Assembly (NCBI GenBank): GCA_043757205.1
Contig: JAYVPU010000303.1
Coordinates: 1 to 42,911, forward strand
Direction of reading: 5' to 3'
Origin: CANCDA01 sp043757205
GTDB lineage: Bacteria; Pseudomonadota; Gammaproteobacteria; Burkholderiales; Burkholderiaceae_C
Length of the DNA: 42,911 bases
This document shows positions 7,942 to 16,393 of this stretch, piece after piece (the stretch's first letter is position 1; each line of letters starts with the position of its first letter). The notes beneath the pieces are model-generated. The model saw nothing but the letters and a program-made list of their open reading frames with translations, was not told where the DNA came from and made no database searches. A program made the translations under genes and the position numbers.

Positions 7942-7984
7942 GCGTATCAGCCTATTGGAAGGCCGATACGTGAGGCTGATACGC
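7942..7984. promoter_or_regulatory. Perfect 12-bp inverted repeat between channel and kinase genes
   Basis: GCGTATCAGCCT (7942-7953) and AGGCTGATACGC (7973-7984) are exact reverse complements with a 19-nt spacer. The spacing places it between the stop of the FNT gene and the start of the kinase gene, where it could be an mRNA hairpin tuning expression of the second gene or an operator. No T-run supports a terminator. Confidence 0.6.
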
Positions 7985-8001
7985 AGAGACTTTGCCGTCG
8001 A

Positions 8002-8814
8002 TCAGCCCTGAGCTCGCTTGGGACCGGTCTTCACGTGCGTGGCGTACAGCGTGAGGCCGGTGAACGACAGGCCACCGACCAGATTGCCCAGCACGGTTGG
8101 GATTTCGTTCCAGATCAGGTAGTCCATGATGGAGAAGTTGCCGCCCATCAGCAGACCCGACGGGAACAAGAACATGTTGACCACCGAGTGCTCAAACACC
8201 ATGAAAAAGAAGACCATGATCGGCATCCACATGGCCACAACCTTGCCCGTCACCGAGGTGGAAATCATCGCGCCCACCACGCCGGTGGACACCATCCAGT
8301 TGCACAACATGCCGCGCACGAACAGTGTCAACATGCCAGCCGCACCGTGGTCGGAGTAACCCACAGTACGTGCCTCGCCAATGGTGGCAATCACCTTGCC
8401 TACCTTGTCGGGCGGGCTCGAGAAGCCGAAGGTAAAGACAATCGCCATCAACACCGCCACGGTGAAGGCACCGGCAAAGTTGCCGATAAATACCAGGCCC
8501 CAGTTACGCAGCACGCCCCCTACGGTGACGCCCGGGCGCTTGTCGATTAGCGCCAGCGGTGTCAGCACAAACACCCCCGTCAGCAGGTCAAAACCCAGCA
8601 GATACAACATGCAAAAGCCGACCGGAAACAAGATCGCGCCGATGATGGAATACCCCGTCTGCACGTTGACCGTCACCGCAAACGCGGCAGCCAGAGCCAG
8701 GATGGCACCTGCCATGTAAGCCCGGATAAGGGTGTCGCGTGTGGACATGAAGATTTTGGATTCACCGGCATCCACCATCTTTTTCACAAATTCTGAAGGC
8801 ACTAGATAAGACAT
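8002..8814 (-). CDS. Formate/nitrite transporter (FNT) family channel
   Basis: A 270-residue, six-helix anion channel of the FocA/NirC family, which move formate, nitrite or related anions across the inner membrane as pentamers. Family marks include the cytoplasmic N-terminus with VKKMVDAGESK, the half-helix segment LTGVFVLTP, CNWMVSTGVV, and FEHSVVNMF with the pore histidine. AGAGGAA lies just upstream of the ATG at 8814. Substrate is not decided by sequence; linkage to a phosphatase-kinase rather than pflB may favour nitrite, as inference. It is divergent from the dehydrogenase operon across a 283-bp gap. Confidence 0.9.
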   Translation of the reverse strand: MSYLVPSEFVKKMVDAGESKIFMSTRDTLIRAYMAGAILALAAAFAVTVNVQTGYSIIGAILFPVGFCMLYLLGFDLLTGVFVLTPLALIDKRPGVTVGGVLRNWGLVFIGNFAGAFTVAVLMAIVFTFGFSSPPDKVGKVIATIGEARTVGYSDHGAAGMLTLFVRGMLCNWMVSTGVVGAMISTSVTGKVVAMWMPIMVFFFMVFEHSVVNMFLFPSGLLMGGNFSIMDYLIWNEIPTVLGNLVGGLSFTGLTLYATHVKTGPKRAQG

Positions 8815-8858
8815 TGGGATTCCTCTGGAAGTTGTCAGTCGTCACGGATCGTGGGTAA

Positions 8859-8873
8859 GCATCTATGAGATGC
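8859..8873. promoter_or_regulatory. Small inverted repeat upstream of the FNT gene
   Basis: GCATCT-ATG-AGATGC, a perfect 6-bp inverted repeat, lies about 45 bp upstream of the FNT start in the divergent gap. It could be an operator; this is a position-based guess. Confidence 0.25.
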
Positions 8874-9018
8874 ATAAGAGGAAAAGCAATATTCGGGCCA
8901 GTATCTACTGGGTGGTGGGCGGTCTTGGTGCGCAACAAAACCACAAGTGGGCACCATGCGCCGGTTGATGCGCCTCATTTTGGACAGGTCGACAGTTTTG
9001 CGCCCAGCTCTGGTGCAC

Positions 9019-9047
9019 TGGACAAGGCGGCCACTTCTTTAAATTAT
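9019..9047 (+). promoter_or_regulatory. Candidate sigma70 promoter for the dehydrogenase-TctC operon
   Basis: TGGACA (9019-9024), 17-bp spacer, AATTAT (9042-9047), followed about 50 bp later by the start of the oxidoreductase gene with its AGGAG. The -10 box lies in the only A+T-rich spot of the gap. The match is moderate. Confidence 0.35.
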
Positions 9048-9097
9048 GATCCGCGACGCAAGCATCACGCAATCAGGCTGTGATTCAGGAGACCACA

Positions 9098-10195
9098 ATG
9101 AAGAGCGTCAAAAAAGAAATTGGTTTGGCCATTATTGGGTGTGGCCGTATCGGCTCGCTGCGCGCAAGGCTGGCAAAAATGCACCCGGCGGTTGGTTTTA
9201 TCGCCGTCATGGACACAGACCCTGTGGCCGCGCAAAAGCTCGCCACTGAAATCGGAGCCGACTTCTGGTGCACCGACCGGCATGAGGCCATGAACCGCCC
9301 CGAAGTCAACGCCATCATCGTGGCCACCAGTGAGCATGAGCACACGCACCCGGTGGTTGATGCATTGCAGCGTCAAGTGCCCGTGTTGGTTGAGAAGCCG
9401 ATTGCCCTGTCGGTGGCTGACGCGGATCTGATGTTGAAAACCGTCGCTGAGCTGAAGGGCGACTTGCGCGTGGGCTACAGCAGGCGTTACAAAACACGCT
9501 ACCTATTGGCCAAGGAACAAATCATTCAAGGTCGTTTGGGGACGATCAATGGTGCTTGCGCACGGCTCTACAACTCACGCTCGCAATGTTTTGCGATGCT
9601 CAAGCGCAACAAGGAAGCCACGCCTGTGGTGGATGCACTGACCTACTACGTTGACCTGATGGGCTGGCTGCTGGCGGACAACCCCGTAGTGGAGGTTTTT
9701 GCCCGCGGGCAAAAGGGCATCATCCACGCGGCCGGTTACGACACGGATGACGTGACGTGGGCCATTTTGACCTGCCGCGACGGTGCGGTGGTGAACCTGG
9801 GTGTGAGCTATGCGCTGCCTGAAAAATGGCCGTCCGTGGGGCACAGCGCACGGGTGGAGTTGATTGGTTCGCACGGGGCTTTGCTGATCAATGATGACCA
9901 CACCGATCAAATCATGCAGACCGACGTGGGCTTCCCCCACGTTTACCTGGCCGATCACAAAATTGAAACCGTGTTTCTCGAAAGCTCCACACCGGGGGAC
10001 TGGGCTCTGGGTGACTTTCTCGGCCCCATTGCGGACGAGACCCGCGCTTGGCTGGACTACCTGGCCATGGGCAAGCCCTGCAATCTGGCCACACCGGCTG
10101 ATGCGCGCAGAACCTTGGCGGTCACGCTGGCGATTCAGCAGTCAGCCCGTTCGGGGCAAAGCGTGCGCATTGCGCAAGCTGCGTCAGTCGATTAA
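9098..10195 (+). CDS. Gfo/Idh/MocA-family NAD(P)-dependent oxidoreductase
   Basis: A 365-residue sugar/polyol-type dehydrogenase. The N-terminal Rossmann fold begins LAIIGCGRIGSLRARL (GxGxxG), with the acidic VMDTD after strand 2. VLVEKPIALS holds the family's EKP lysine, and the second-domain segment around RRYKTRYLLAKEQI follows. The start at 9098 has AGGAG seven bases upstream; an upstream GTG at 9080 is less likely. It opens a closely spaced operon with two TctC binding proteins and a racemase-fold protein, suggesting use of an imported carboxylate or sugar acid. Exact substrate is not readable; inositol dehydrogenase is a common but unproven name for such genes. Confidence 0.88.
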   Translation: MKSVKKEIGLAIIGCGRIGSLRARLAKMHPAVGFIAVMDTDPVAAQKLATEIGADFWCTDRHEAMNRPEVNAIIVATSEHEHTHPVVDALQRQVPVLVEKPIALSVADADLMLKTVAELKGDLRVGYSRRYKTRYLLAKEQIIQGRLGTINGACARLYNSRSQCFAMLKRNKEATPVVDALTYYVDLMGWLLADNPVVEVFARGQKGIIHAAGYDTDDVTWAILTCRDGAVVNLGVSYALPEKWPSVGHSARVELIGSHGALLINDDHTDQIMQTDVGFPHVYLADHKIETVFLESSTPGDWALGDFLGPIADETRAWLDYLAMGKPCNLATPADARRTLAVTLAIQQSARSGQSVRIAQAASVD

Positions 10196-10210
10196 GACAG
10201 CTTCACTCGC

Positions 10211-11197
10211 ATGAGAACCTCGCAAAGTTGGCTGCCGAGCGTGCTGCGCTTCAGTCTGTGTGCCGTGCTCTCTTGCGCCGCCATGGGGGTCTGTGCCGCT
10301 TACCCGGATCGCCCCCTCAAACTGGTGGTGGCCTATCCGCCCGGCGGCGGCACAGACATCATGGCGCGTCTGATCGCGCCTGAGCTTTCCAAGCGTTTGG
10401 GGCAGCCGATTGCGATTGACAACCGCGGTGGTGCGGGGGGCAACATCGGCACGGAGTACGCGGTGCGTGCGCCTGCCGACGGCTACACGCTCTTGATGGG
10501 CAATGTCGCGCCCAACGCGATCAACGTCAGCATTTATAAAAAACTCCCCTACGACCCGCAAAAAGATTTGAGCCCGATTGCCTTGGTCGCCATCACGCCC
10601 AACCTACTGGTCGTCAACAACGATGTGCCTGTGAAATCGGTGGCTGAGCTTGTGGCCTATGCCAAGGCCCATCCGGGGTCGCTCAATTTTCCATCGGCAG
10701 GCCAAGGGACTTCGTCCCATCTGGCCGGGGAGTTGTTCAACACCATGGCGCAGGTCAAGATGATGCACATCCCCTACAAAGGGGGTGGTGCCGCATTTTC
10801 TGACTTGATCGCAGGCCAAGTGCAACTGTTTTTTGCCACCATGCCCGCCGCGATGCCGCTTGTGCGCTCGGGCAAGCTTCGCGCCATTGCAGTCACATCA
10901 GACCAGCGTGCGAGCACACTGCCTGAGCTGCCCACCGTCGCCGAGTCCGGGTTGCCCAATTTCAGCGCGACGACTTGGTATGGCTTGTATGCGCCCAAGG
11001 GGACGCCGACCGATATCGTGAATCGCTTAAACCGAGAGATCAAAGACATCCTCGGCCTAGCCGCCATTCGTGAAAAAATGATTCAGCAGGGCTTTGAGCC
11101 CCAAGGCCATACACCCGACGAATTTTCTGCCTTCATCGCCAAAGAGATTGCCAAGTGGGCGGCTGTCGTTAAAGCGGCTGGCGTCGTCGGAGAATGA
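10211..11197 (+). CDS. Bug/TctC-family periplasmic solute-binding protein (first of tandem pair)
   Basis: A 328-residue extracytoplasmic receptor of tripartite tricarboxylate transporters. A signal peptide (about residues 1-27, ending VCAA) precedes YPDRPLKLVVAYPPGGGTDI, the classic Bug N-terminus with its PGGG ligand loop. Further Bug marks are GQPIAIDNRGGAGGNIGTEY, APADGYTLLMG, FPSAGQGTSSHLAGELF and IPYKGGG. Its stop overlaps the start of the next TctC gene (ATGA). No TctA/TctB gene lies in this operon; the nearest pair is at 21.7-23.7 kb. Confidence 0.92.
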   Translation: MRTSQSWLPSVLRFSLCAVLSCAAMGVCAAYPDRPLKLVVAYPPGGGTDIMARLIAPELSKRLGQPIAIDNRGGAGGNIGTEYAVRAPADGYTLLMGNVAPNAINVSIYKKLPYDPQKDLSPIALVAITPNLLVVNNDVPVKSVAELVAYAKAHPGSLNFPSAGQGTSSHLAGELFNTMAQVKMMHIPYKGGGAAFSDLIAGQVQLFFATMPAAMPLVRSGKLRAIAVTSDQRASTLPELPTVAESGLPNFSATTWYGLYAPKGTPTDIVNRLNREIKDILGLAAIREKMIQQGFEPQGHTPDEFSAFIAKEIAKWAAVVKAAGVVGE

Positions 11198-12219
11198 TCA
11201 AAATGCAAACCCCCACTACTTATGTTTTAGCGCATCGGGTTTGGCCCTTTCTCATTTTTTCGGTGCTTAGTGCCATTGCGCTGTTTGGCTTGACTTGGGC
11301 CGCATCGGCGCACGCCCAAAACTACCCGCTCAAACCCATCAAACTGATCGTTCCCTATCCTCCCGGTGGCGGCACTGACACCCTTGCGCGGCCCTTTGCC
11401 AAATTACTGGCCGCTGAACTGGGGCAGTCGGTGATTGTTGACAACCGCGGCGGTGCCAGCGGTAATTTGGGCATGGAGTTTGTGGCGCGCGCCCCCGCAG
11501 ATGGCTACACCCTTTTGCTGGCATTGACACCGCAGTTGGCGGTCAACGTCAGCCTGTTCGATAAATTGACCTATGACCCGAGACGCGACTTTGCACCCAT
11601 CACCTTATTGGCCGAAGGCCCGTATTTGCTGGTGGTCCATCCTTCGCTGAAGGTCAACTCCGTGGCCGAGCTGATCGCCTTGGCGAAAGCCAAACCGGGT
11701 GAGCTCAATTACGCCACCTCCGGCAATGGCAGTGGTGGCCACATGGCCGCCGAGTTGTTCACCAGCATGGCCGGCATCCACATGACACACACGCCCTACA
11801 AGGGCGGCGGCCAGGCCCTCAACGATGTATTGTCAGGCCATGTTCAAGTCTTGTTTGCCCCGCCGGTGAGTGCCAGTCAGCACGTCAAAAATGGGCGGCT
11901 GCTCGCGCTGGGGATCACCGGAACCAAGGCCTCGGCGAGCTTGCCCCTTGTGCCCACGCTGAGCGACGCTGGCGTACCAGGTTATGACTCCAGCGTTTGG
12001 TATGGTCTGCTGGCACCCGCAGGCACACCCAAGGACATCGTGGCCAAGCTCAACGCCGCCGCGCTCAAGGTACTGAAGCAACCCGATTTTCATGCACTGC
12101 TGGTCAGCAACGGGATCGAACCCATTGGTAGCACCCCAAGCGAACTCGCCCTCTACATCACCAAAGAAATCACCAAATGGTCCAAAGTCATCAAATCAGC
12201 GGGGATCAAACCCGAATGA
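11194..12219 (+). CDS. Bug/TctC-family periplasmic solute-binding protein (second of tandem pair)
   Basis: A 341-residue paralogue of the preceding gene. It has a longer N-terminal hydrophobic signal (about residues 14-35, AHAQ cleavage), then YPLKPIKLIVPYPPGGGTDT, VDNRGGASGNLG, APADGYTLLL, TSGNGSGGHMAAEL and TPYKGGG. The ATG at 11194 overlaps the upstream stop; a second ATG at 11203 is possible. Its own stop overlaps the next ATG by 4 nt, so four genes are probably translated as one coupled unit. The two TctC proteins have clearly diverged, which suggests two related ligands rather than a recent duplication. Confidence 0.92.
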   Translation: MIKMQTPTTYVLAHRVWPFLIFSVLSAIALFGLTWAASAHAQNYPLKPIKLIVPYPPGGGTDTLARPFAKLLAAELGQSVIVDNRGGASGNLGMEFVARAPADGYTLLLALTPQLAVNVSLFDKLTYDPRRDFAPITLLAEGPYLLVVHPSLKVNSVAELIALAKAKPGELNYATSGNGSGGHMAAELFTSMAGIHMTHTPYKGGGQALNDVLSGHVQVLFAPPVSASQHVKNGRLLALGITGTKASASLPLVPTLSDAGVPGYDSSVWYGLLAPAGTPKDIVAKLNAAALKVLKQPDFHALLVSNGIEPIGSTPSELALYITKEITKWSKVIKSAGIKPE

Positions 12220-12965
12220 GCCCCATCGCCCCTTGGCTGCAACTGGGCTACATCATTCCCCATCGCTACACGGACCTGGACGCCTACCAGTTCTACAGAG
12301 TCGCACCTGAAGGCATGATGCTGGTCACCACGGGTCTGGATTTGGCCGAGTACACCTTGGCTTCGGTTGAACATCAGATGCCAGCATTTTTCTCATGCCT
12401 GGACTTGCTGGCCCACAAACCCGTGGACCGCATTGCGCTCAGCGGTGTGCCGGTGGCCGCTGCGCTGGGGCGTGAACGCACTTTGCGCTTGCTGGCCGAT
12501 GCGAGTGAGCGCACGGGTCTGGTGTGCGACACCGATCTTGAGGCCCACATTGACACCTTGACGCACCTGGGCATCCGCCAAATCGCGCTGGTCACGCGCT
12601 GGTCTGAAGCCGTTAACACGGCGCTCATCGCTTACCTCAAAGCAGCGGGCATTGAGGTGCTGGCGCATCGCTCTCGCGGGCGTTCATTGTTGCAAAACAA
12701 AGGCGCGAATGCCTTAGCAGACCATGAGCTGGCCTTGGAACTGGGCCGTGATGTCATGCAGGCCACTCCCAAAGCCGAGGCTTTGTTGATGCCCGGTGGC
12801 CTGTGGTTTGCCATTCACGCGGTGCCGATTTTGGAGGCCGAATTCCACAAGCCCGTACTGCTGAATATCTTGAGCACCACGTCCAATGCCTTGCGCGCCC
12901 ATGCTCAAACTTCTCCAGACACTCCACGCGCTGATCCGCACTGGGGCTTGGTGTTGGCAAGCTGA
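12216..12965 (+). CDS. Asp/Glu racemase-fold protein (maleate isomerase / arylmalonate decarboxylase-like) without the usual cysteines
   Basis: A 249-residue protein resembling the arylmalonate decarboxylase and maleate cis-trans isomerase branch of the Asp/Glu racemase superfamily: LGYIIPHRYTDLDAYQFYRV at the start, IRQIALVTRWSEAVNTAL in the middle and AEALLMPGGLWFAI near the second active-site position. Family enzymes use one or two cysteines. Here the first site reads LSGVPVAAAL and the second MPGGLW, so neither has Cys; the only cysteines I see are in FFSCLD and LVCDTD. Catalysis by the family mechanism is therefore doubtful. ATGA overlap couples it to the TctC genes, which suggests action on the imported carboxylate. 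Confidence 0.65.
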   Translation: MSPIAPWLQLGYIIPHRYTDLDAYQFYRVAPEGMMLVTTGLDLAEYTLASVEHQMPAFFSCLDLLAHKPVDRIALSGVPVAAALGRERTLRLLADASERTGLVCDTDLEAHIDTLTHLGIRQIALVTRWSEAVNTALIAYLKAAGIEVLAHRSRGRSLLQNKGANALADHELALELGRDVMQATPKAEALLMPGGLWFAIHAVPILEAEFHKPVLLNILSTTSNALRAHAQTSPDTPRADPHWGLVLAS

Positions 12966-12998
12966 GTTGGAAGGCTCAGGACGCGGCTGAGTCAACCT

Positions 12999-13256
12999 TT
13001 ACCGATAAAACGACTCGACCTTACCCTTCAGCTTGATCAGCAGCGGCTTGCCCTTGCGGTCTAGTGTTTTGCCTGCGGGCACTTTGATCCAGCCTTCGCT
13101 GATGCAGTACTCCTCCACATCGCCACGTTCTTTGTCGTTGAAGCGGATGCCGATGTCGTGCTCGAACACGGCGGCCACGTGGTGAGGGCTGCGCGGGTCG
13201 ATGCAGAGGTGGTCGGGTAAAGACGGACGCAGGGGGGGTGAGGTGGTTTCGTTCAT
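12999..13256 (-). CDS. DUF3297 family small protein
   Basis: An 85-residue protein with the DUF3297 pattern: LPDHLCIDPRSPHHVAAVFE, then IGIRFNDKERGDVEEYCISE, then GWIKVPAGKTLDRKGKPLLI. No signal peptide or membrane segment. Function is unknown. It converges with the upstream operon (33-bp gap) and is divergent from the DsrE gene. Confidence 0.85.
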   Translation of the reverse strand: MNETTSPPLRPSLPDHLCIDPRSPHHVAAVFEHDIGIRFNDKERGDVEEYCISEGWIKVPAGKTLDRKGKPLLIKLKGKVESFYR

Positions 13257-13384
13257 GGGTGTCGATTCTCCATGAATTGAGCTTGATCTGGGCTAGCCAG
13301 AAATTTTCCCACGGGAAGAAGAGAAGCCGCTGAATTTGTGGGCTTATGTTCAAATGCAAATTACCATTTACACAGGAGACTTTC

Positions 13385-13813
13385 ATGCGTCGAAGCTTCA
13401 AAATTTTTCTCGCGCTGCTGGCATCAGCGCTTTTCTGCTCTGCGGGCTTTGCACAGGACAAAGTGGTCTATCACATTGATGATGCAGCGACTCAGGCCAC
13501 CAAGGGCCTGCGCAATATTCGCAATCACCTGGATGTGGCCCCGGACACCAAGATCGCCGTGGTGACGCACGCCAACGGGGTGGACTTTTTGATGGAAGGT
13601 GCCAAAGACGCCAAGAACCCCGACATCGATTACGGCTCGCTCGTCAGTGCCCTCAAGGCCCGTGGGGTGAGCTTTGAGGTGTGCGAGATCACACTCAAAA
13701 ATCGCAATCTGAAGAAAGAGCAGTTCAACCTCGACGCGACGTTCACCCCTTCGGGCGTGGTGCGCATCGGCCAGCTGCAAAGCCGCGAAAAATACGCCTA
13801 CATCAAGCCTTAG
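13385..13813 (+). CDS. Periplasmic DsrE/DsrF-like family protein
   Basis: A 142-residue protein with a signal peptide (about residues 1-23, ending GFAQ) and a DsrE-fold domain: KVVYHIDDAATQATKGLRNI, KIAVVTHANGVDFLMEGA, and VCEITLKNRN with a single conserved-position Cys. DsrE-fold proteins take part in sulfur transfer or bind small molecules; periplasmic versions are poorly characterised. The start at 13385 is chosen because AGGAGA lies 6-8 nt upstream and it gives a clean signal peptide. The gene stands alone. Confidence 0.8.
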   Translation: MRRSFKIFLALLASALFCSAGFAQDKVVYHIDDAATQATKGLRNIRNHLDVAPDTKIAVVTHANGVDFLMEGAKDAKNPDIDYGSLVSALKARGVSFEVCEITLKNRNLKKEQFNLDATFTPSGVVRIGQLQSREKYAYIKP

Positions 13814-13950
13814 AGTGACGGGCTGTGCGATGCGGCCATGCAGGACCAACGCCGGCGGGGTTTTCCTCAGGTATTCAAATTCTTTCAAATCCGATACATT
13901 GCCGCTGATGCGACCCGATTGGGCGCCATTCAACACAAAGGAGTCTTGTC

Positions 13951-14559
13951 ATGTCATCGTTTCGTTCGCTGCTTCTCATCAGCCTGACACTTGTGGCGCA
14001 ACTCGCCACGGCGCAAAACGCACCGGTGCGCCTGCGCGCCACCATCACCAGCTTTGACGGCCAGGTGCTCGCCGTGAAGACTCGCGAGGGCGAGGCGCTT
14101 CAAATCCACTTGCCCGACAACGTGTCAGTGTCGGCCGCCAAAACGATTACCTTGGCCGATATCAAGCCGGGTGATTTTGTCGGTTCGGCCACGGTGAAAA
14201 ACGCGCAAGGCGTGCTGGTGGCGCGGGAGCTGCATTTGTTCCCGGCGGCCTTGCGCGGTGTGGTGTCTGAGGGGCACACGAACTGGGACTTGGAGCCGGG
14301 CTCGCAAATGACCAATGCCACGCTGAGCGCAGCGCCGGTGCAAAGCGCGGGCGGGCGTGAGATCACGCTGAGCTACAAAGACGGTGCGCAGACGATTCTG
14401 ATCCCCGACGGCATACCGATCTTCACCACCGTGCCGGGCGACAAGTCGCTGCTGGTGCCAGGGGCGACGATCTTCACGGGTGCGCAACGCGCAGCCGACG
14501 GCAAAATAACGGCAGCGCGTATCCAGGTCAGCAAAGATGGTGCGCGGCCTGCTCAGTAA
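13951..14559 (+). CDS. Exported DUF5666-like beta-rich protein
   Basis: A 202-residue protein with a signal peptide (about 1-21, ATAQ cleavage) followed by OB-like beta segments: RLRATITSFDGQVLAVKTREG, ITLADIKPGDFVGSATVKN and later ILIPDGIPIFTTVPGDKSLL. The pattern of short strand pairs around D-I-K-P-G-D-F-V-G is that of exported DUF5666-type domains. Function unknown. AAAGGAG precedes the ATG. The next gene, a DUF1080 lipoprotein, starts 40 bp downstream with its own AAGGAGA, so they may be co-transcribed. Confidence 0.7.
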   Translation: MSSFRSLLLISLTLVAQLATAQNAPVRLRATITSFDGQVLAVKTREGEALQIHLPDNVSVSAAKTITLADIKPGDFVGSATVKNAQGVLVARELHLFPAALRGVVSEGHTNWDLEPGSQMTNATLSAAPVQSAGGREITLSYKDGAQTILIPDGIPIFTTVPGDKSLLVPGATIFTGAQRAADGKITAARIQVSKDGARPAQ

Positions 14560-14599
14560 TTTCCCAGCTCAGTCATTCACTACAAAGAAGGAGACATTC

Positions 14600-15202
14600 A
14601 TGAAACGCTTACTCACCATCGCCACCACCACGTTGCTGCTTATCGGCGGCTTGGCCGGTTGCGCCGCCGACTATCGCGCTCAAGCCCAGACCGACTCAAA
14701 GTGGGTCACCCTGTTCAACGGCGTTCACGCCAACGACTGGACACCGATTGGCAATGCCAACTGGCGAATTCAAGAGGGCAGCTTGCAGGGCGATGTGGGC
14801 GCGGGCTTCCTCGTGTCCAAGAAGTCCTACAAAGACTTCGAGTTGCGCGCTGAGTTTTGGTCTGATGAAGAGGCCAACAGTGGCATCTTCATCCGCTGTG
14901 CAGACCCGCTCAAGGTCACGGCCGACAACGCGTACGAGGTCAATATTTTCGACAAACGTCCCGACCCCAGCTATGGCACGGGCGCCATCGTCAACGTGGC
15001 CAAAATCGGCACCATGATCAAGGCAGCGGGCAAATGGAACGTTCTTGAGATCAGCGCCAAAGGCCCGGTGATGAGCGTCACGCTCAACGGCGTGCGCACG
15101 GTGGACGGGGCGCGCGATGCGCGTCTGGCCAGCGGCCCGATTGCCCTACAGTCGGCAGGTGGCACCATCAAGTTCCGCAAGGTTGAAATTTTGCCGCTGT
15201 AA
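14600..15202 (+). CDS. DUF1080 (3-keto-disaccharide hydrolase-fold) lipoprotein
   Basis: A 200-residue lipoprotein: signal peptide with lipobox LAGC near residue 21, then a concanavalin-like DUF1080 domain with WVTLFNGVHANDWTPIGNANW, FELRAEFWSDEEANSGIFIR, and a final GPIALQSAGGTIKFRKVEIL. The family includes enzymes and carbohydrate-binding proteins acting on 3-keto-glycosides; the activity of this one cannot be told. AAGGAGA lies 6 nt before the ATG at 14600. The following oxidoreductase begins 10 nt after its stop. Confidence 0.85.
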   Translation: MKRLLTIATTTLLLIGGLAGCAADYRAQAQTDSKWVTLFNGVHANDWTPIGNANWRIQEGSLQGDVGAGFLVSKKSYKDFELRAEFWSDEEANSGIFIRCADPLKVTADNAYEVNIFDKRPDPSYGTGAIVNVAKIGTMIKAAGKWNVLEISAKGPVMSVTLNGVRTVDGARDARLASGPIALQSAGGTIKFRKVEILPL

Positions 15203-15212
15203 TCGATCAACG

Positions 15213-16211
15213 ATGAAAGCGGTTTATTACGAGACCAAAGGCGCGGCCCAGCAGGTCTTGCAACTGGCTGAGTGCGCCTTGCCGGAGCCGCAGGCGGGTG
15301 AGGTGCGGGTGCGCATCCACGTGTCGGCGGTGAACCCGTCGGACACCAAAGCGCGCGGCGGCTACCGGGGGCAGATCACCATGCCCTTCCCGCGCATCAC
15401 CCCGCACCAGGACGGCGCGGGCGTGATTGATGCGGTGGGGGTGGGTGTGGGCGCGGCACGCGTGGGCGAGCGCGTCTGGGTCTATGAGGCGACCTTGGGC
15501 CGGGCTTTTGGCACCTGCGCCGAGTACACCACGGTGCCCGAACACAAGGCGGTGGCCTTGCCGGAGCACATTGATTTTGAGACCGGCGCCTGCATGGGCA
15601 TTCCGGCCATGACGGCGCACCGTTGCGTGTTGGCAGATGGATCGGTGCGAGGGAAAACCGTGCTGGTGCAGGGCGGTGCGGGGGCCGTCGGCTTTTATGC
15701 GGTGCAAATCGCCAAGCTGGAGGGCGCGCGCGTGATTGCCACTGTGAGCCGTGACGAGCAGGCGGTGCAGGCGCGTCTGGCCGGGGCCGATCATGTGATC
15801 AACTACAAAACCGAAAACGTCAGCCAGCGTGTCAAGGACATCACGGGGCTGGACAGCGGCTTGGACCGAGTGATTGAGGTGGCGTTTGGGGTGAATCTGG
15901 CGACCGATGTGGCGCTGCTCAAAACCGACGGCATCATCGCCTCCTACGCGTCAGACGCGATTCACGAGCCCACCGTGCCCTTTTGGACCATGATGGCCAA
16001 AGGTTTGGTGCTGCGCTTTGTGCTGGTGTATGCCATGTCGCGCCAGGCGCATGACGAGGCGGCCAGTTACATCACGGCGGCGCTGCAAGCCCATCGCTTG
16101 AAGCACCAAGTGTTTGCCCGCTACGGCTTCACGCTTGACGAGGTGGTGGCCGCGCATGAGGCGACCGAGAGCATGGCAAACGTGGGTAAGGTGCTGATTC
16201 GACTGGCCTAA
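15213..16211 (+). CDS. Zinc-independent NADPH:quinone reductase-type MDR protein
   Basis: A 332-residue medium-chain dehydrogenase/reductase of the quinone oxidoreductase type. The GroES-like N-domain holds VHVSAVNPSDTK-like RIHVSAVNPSDTKARGGY and PHQDGAGVIDAVG. The NADP Rossmann fold holds VLVQGGAGAVGFYAVQIAKL with a GGAGAVG nucleotide loop and IATVSRDEQ. Zinc-ligand cysteines of alcohol dehydrogenases are absent. It probably reduces quinones or alkenals in the cytoplasm. The start at 15213 gives the standard MKAVYYE N-terminus, 10 bp after the DUF1080 stop, though no strong Shine-Dalgarno is visible. Confidence 0.88.
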   Translation: MKAVYYETKGAAQQVLQLAECALPEPQAGEVRVRIHVSAVNPSDTKARGGYRGQITMPFPRITPHQDGAGVIDAVGVGVGAARVGERVWVYEATLGRAFGTCAEYTTVPEHKAVALPEHIDFETGACMGIPAMTAHRCVLADGSVRGKTVLVQGGAGAVGFYAVQIAKLEGARVIATVSRDEQAVQARLAGADHVINYKTENVSQRVKDITGLDSGLDRVIEVAFGVNLATDVALLKTDGIIASYASDAIHEPTVPFWTMMAKGLVLRFVLVYAMSRQAHDEAASYITAALQAHRLKHQVFARYGFTLDEVVAAHEATESMANVGKVLIRLA

Positions 16212-16393
16212 GGACGAGGTTGATTGGCAGCTTTGATATAGATTAGGTGCGTCTGCCCTGCATTCCACTGTATTCGGCTTGAAATCTGCTACCGGCCTGT
16301 CTATAAAGAAGGATCGGGCTGGGGCGCAGGTGAGTTGGGCGGGCTTGTGAACTGGCTTTGGTCTGTGCAATTCGTTTGCGAAGGAGACTCGTC

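Noticed and set aside
7942..7984. Inverted repeat as an intrinsic terminator of the FNT gene
   Set aside because: No T-run on the minus strand after the stem and the loop is 19 nt; kept as a regulatory candidate instead.
8815..9097. Sigma54 promoter or NtrC site in the divergent gap (GGTGC ... GCACC near 8931-8955)
   Set aside because: The half-sites are spaced wrongly and no GG-N10-GC element with the right context is visible.
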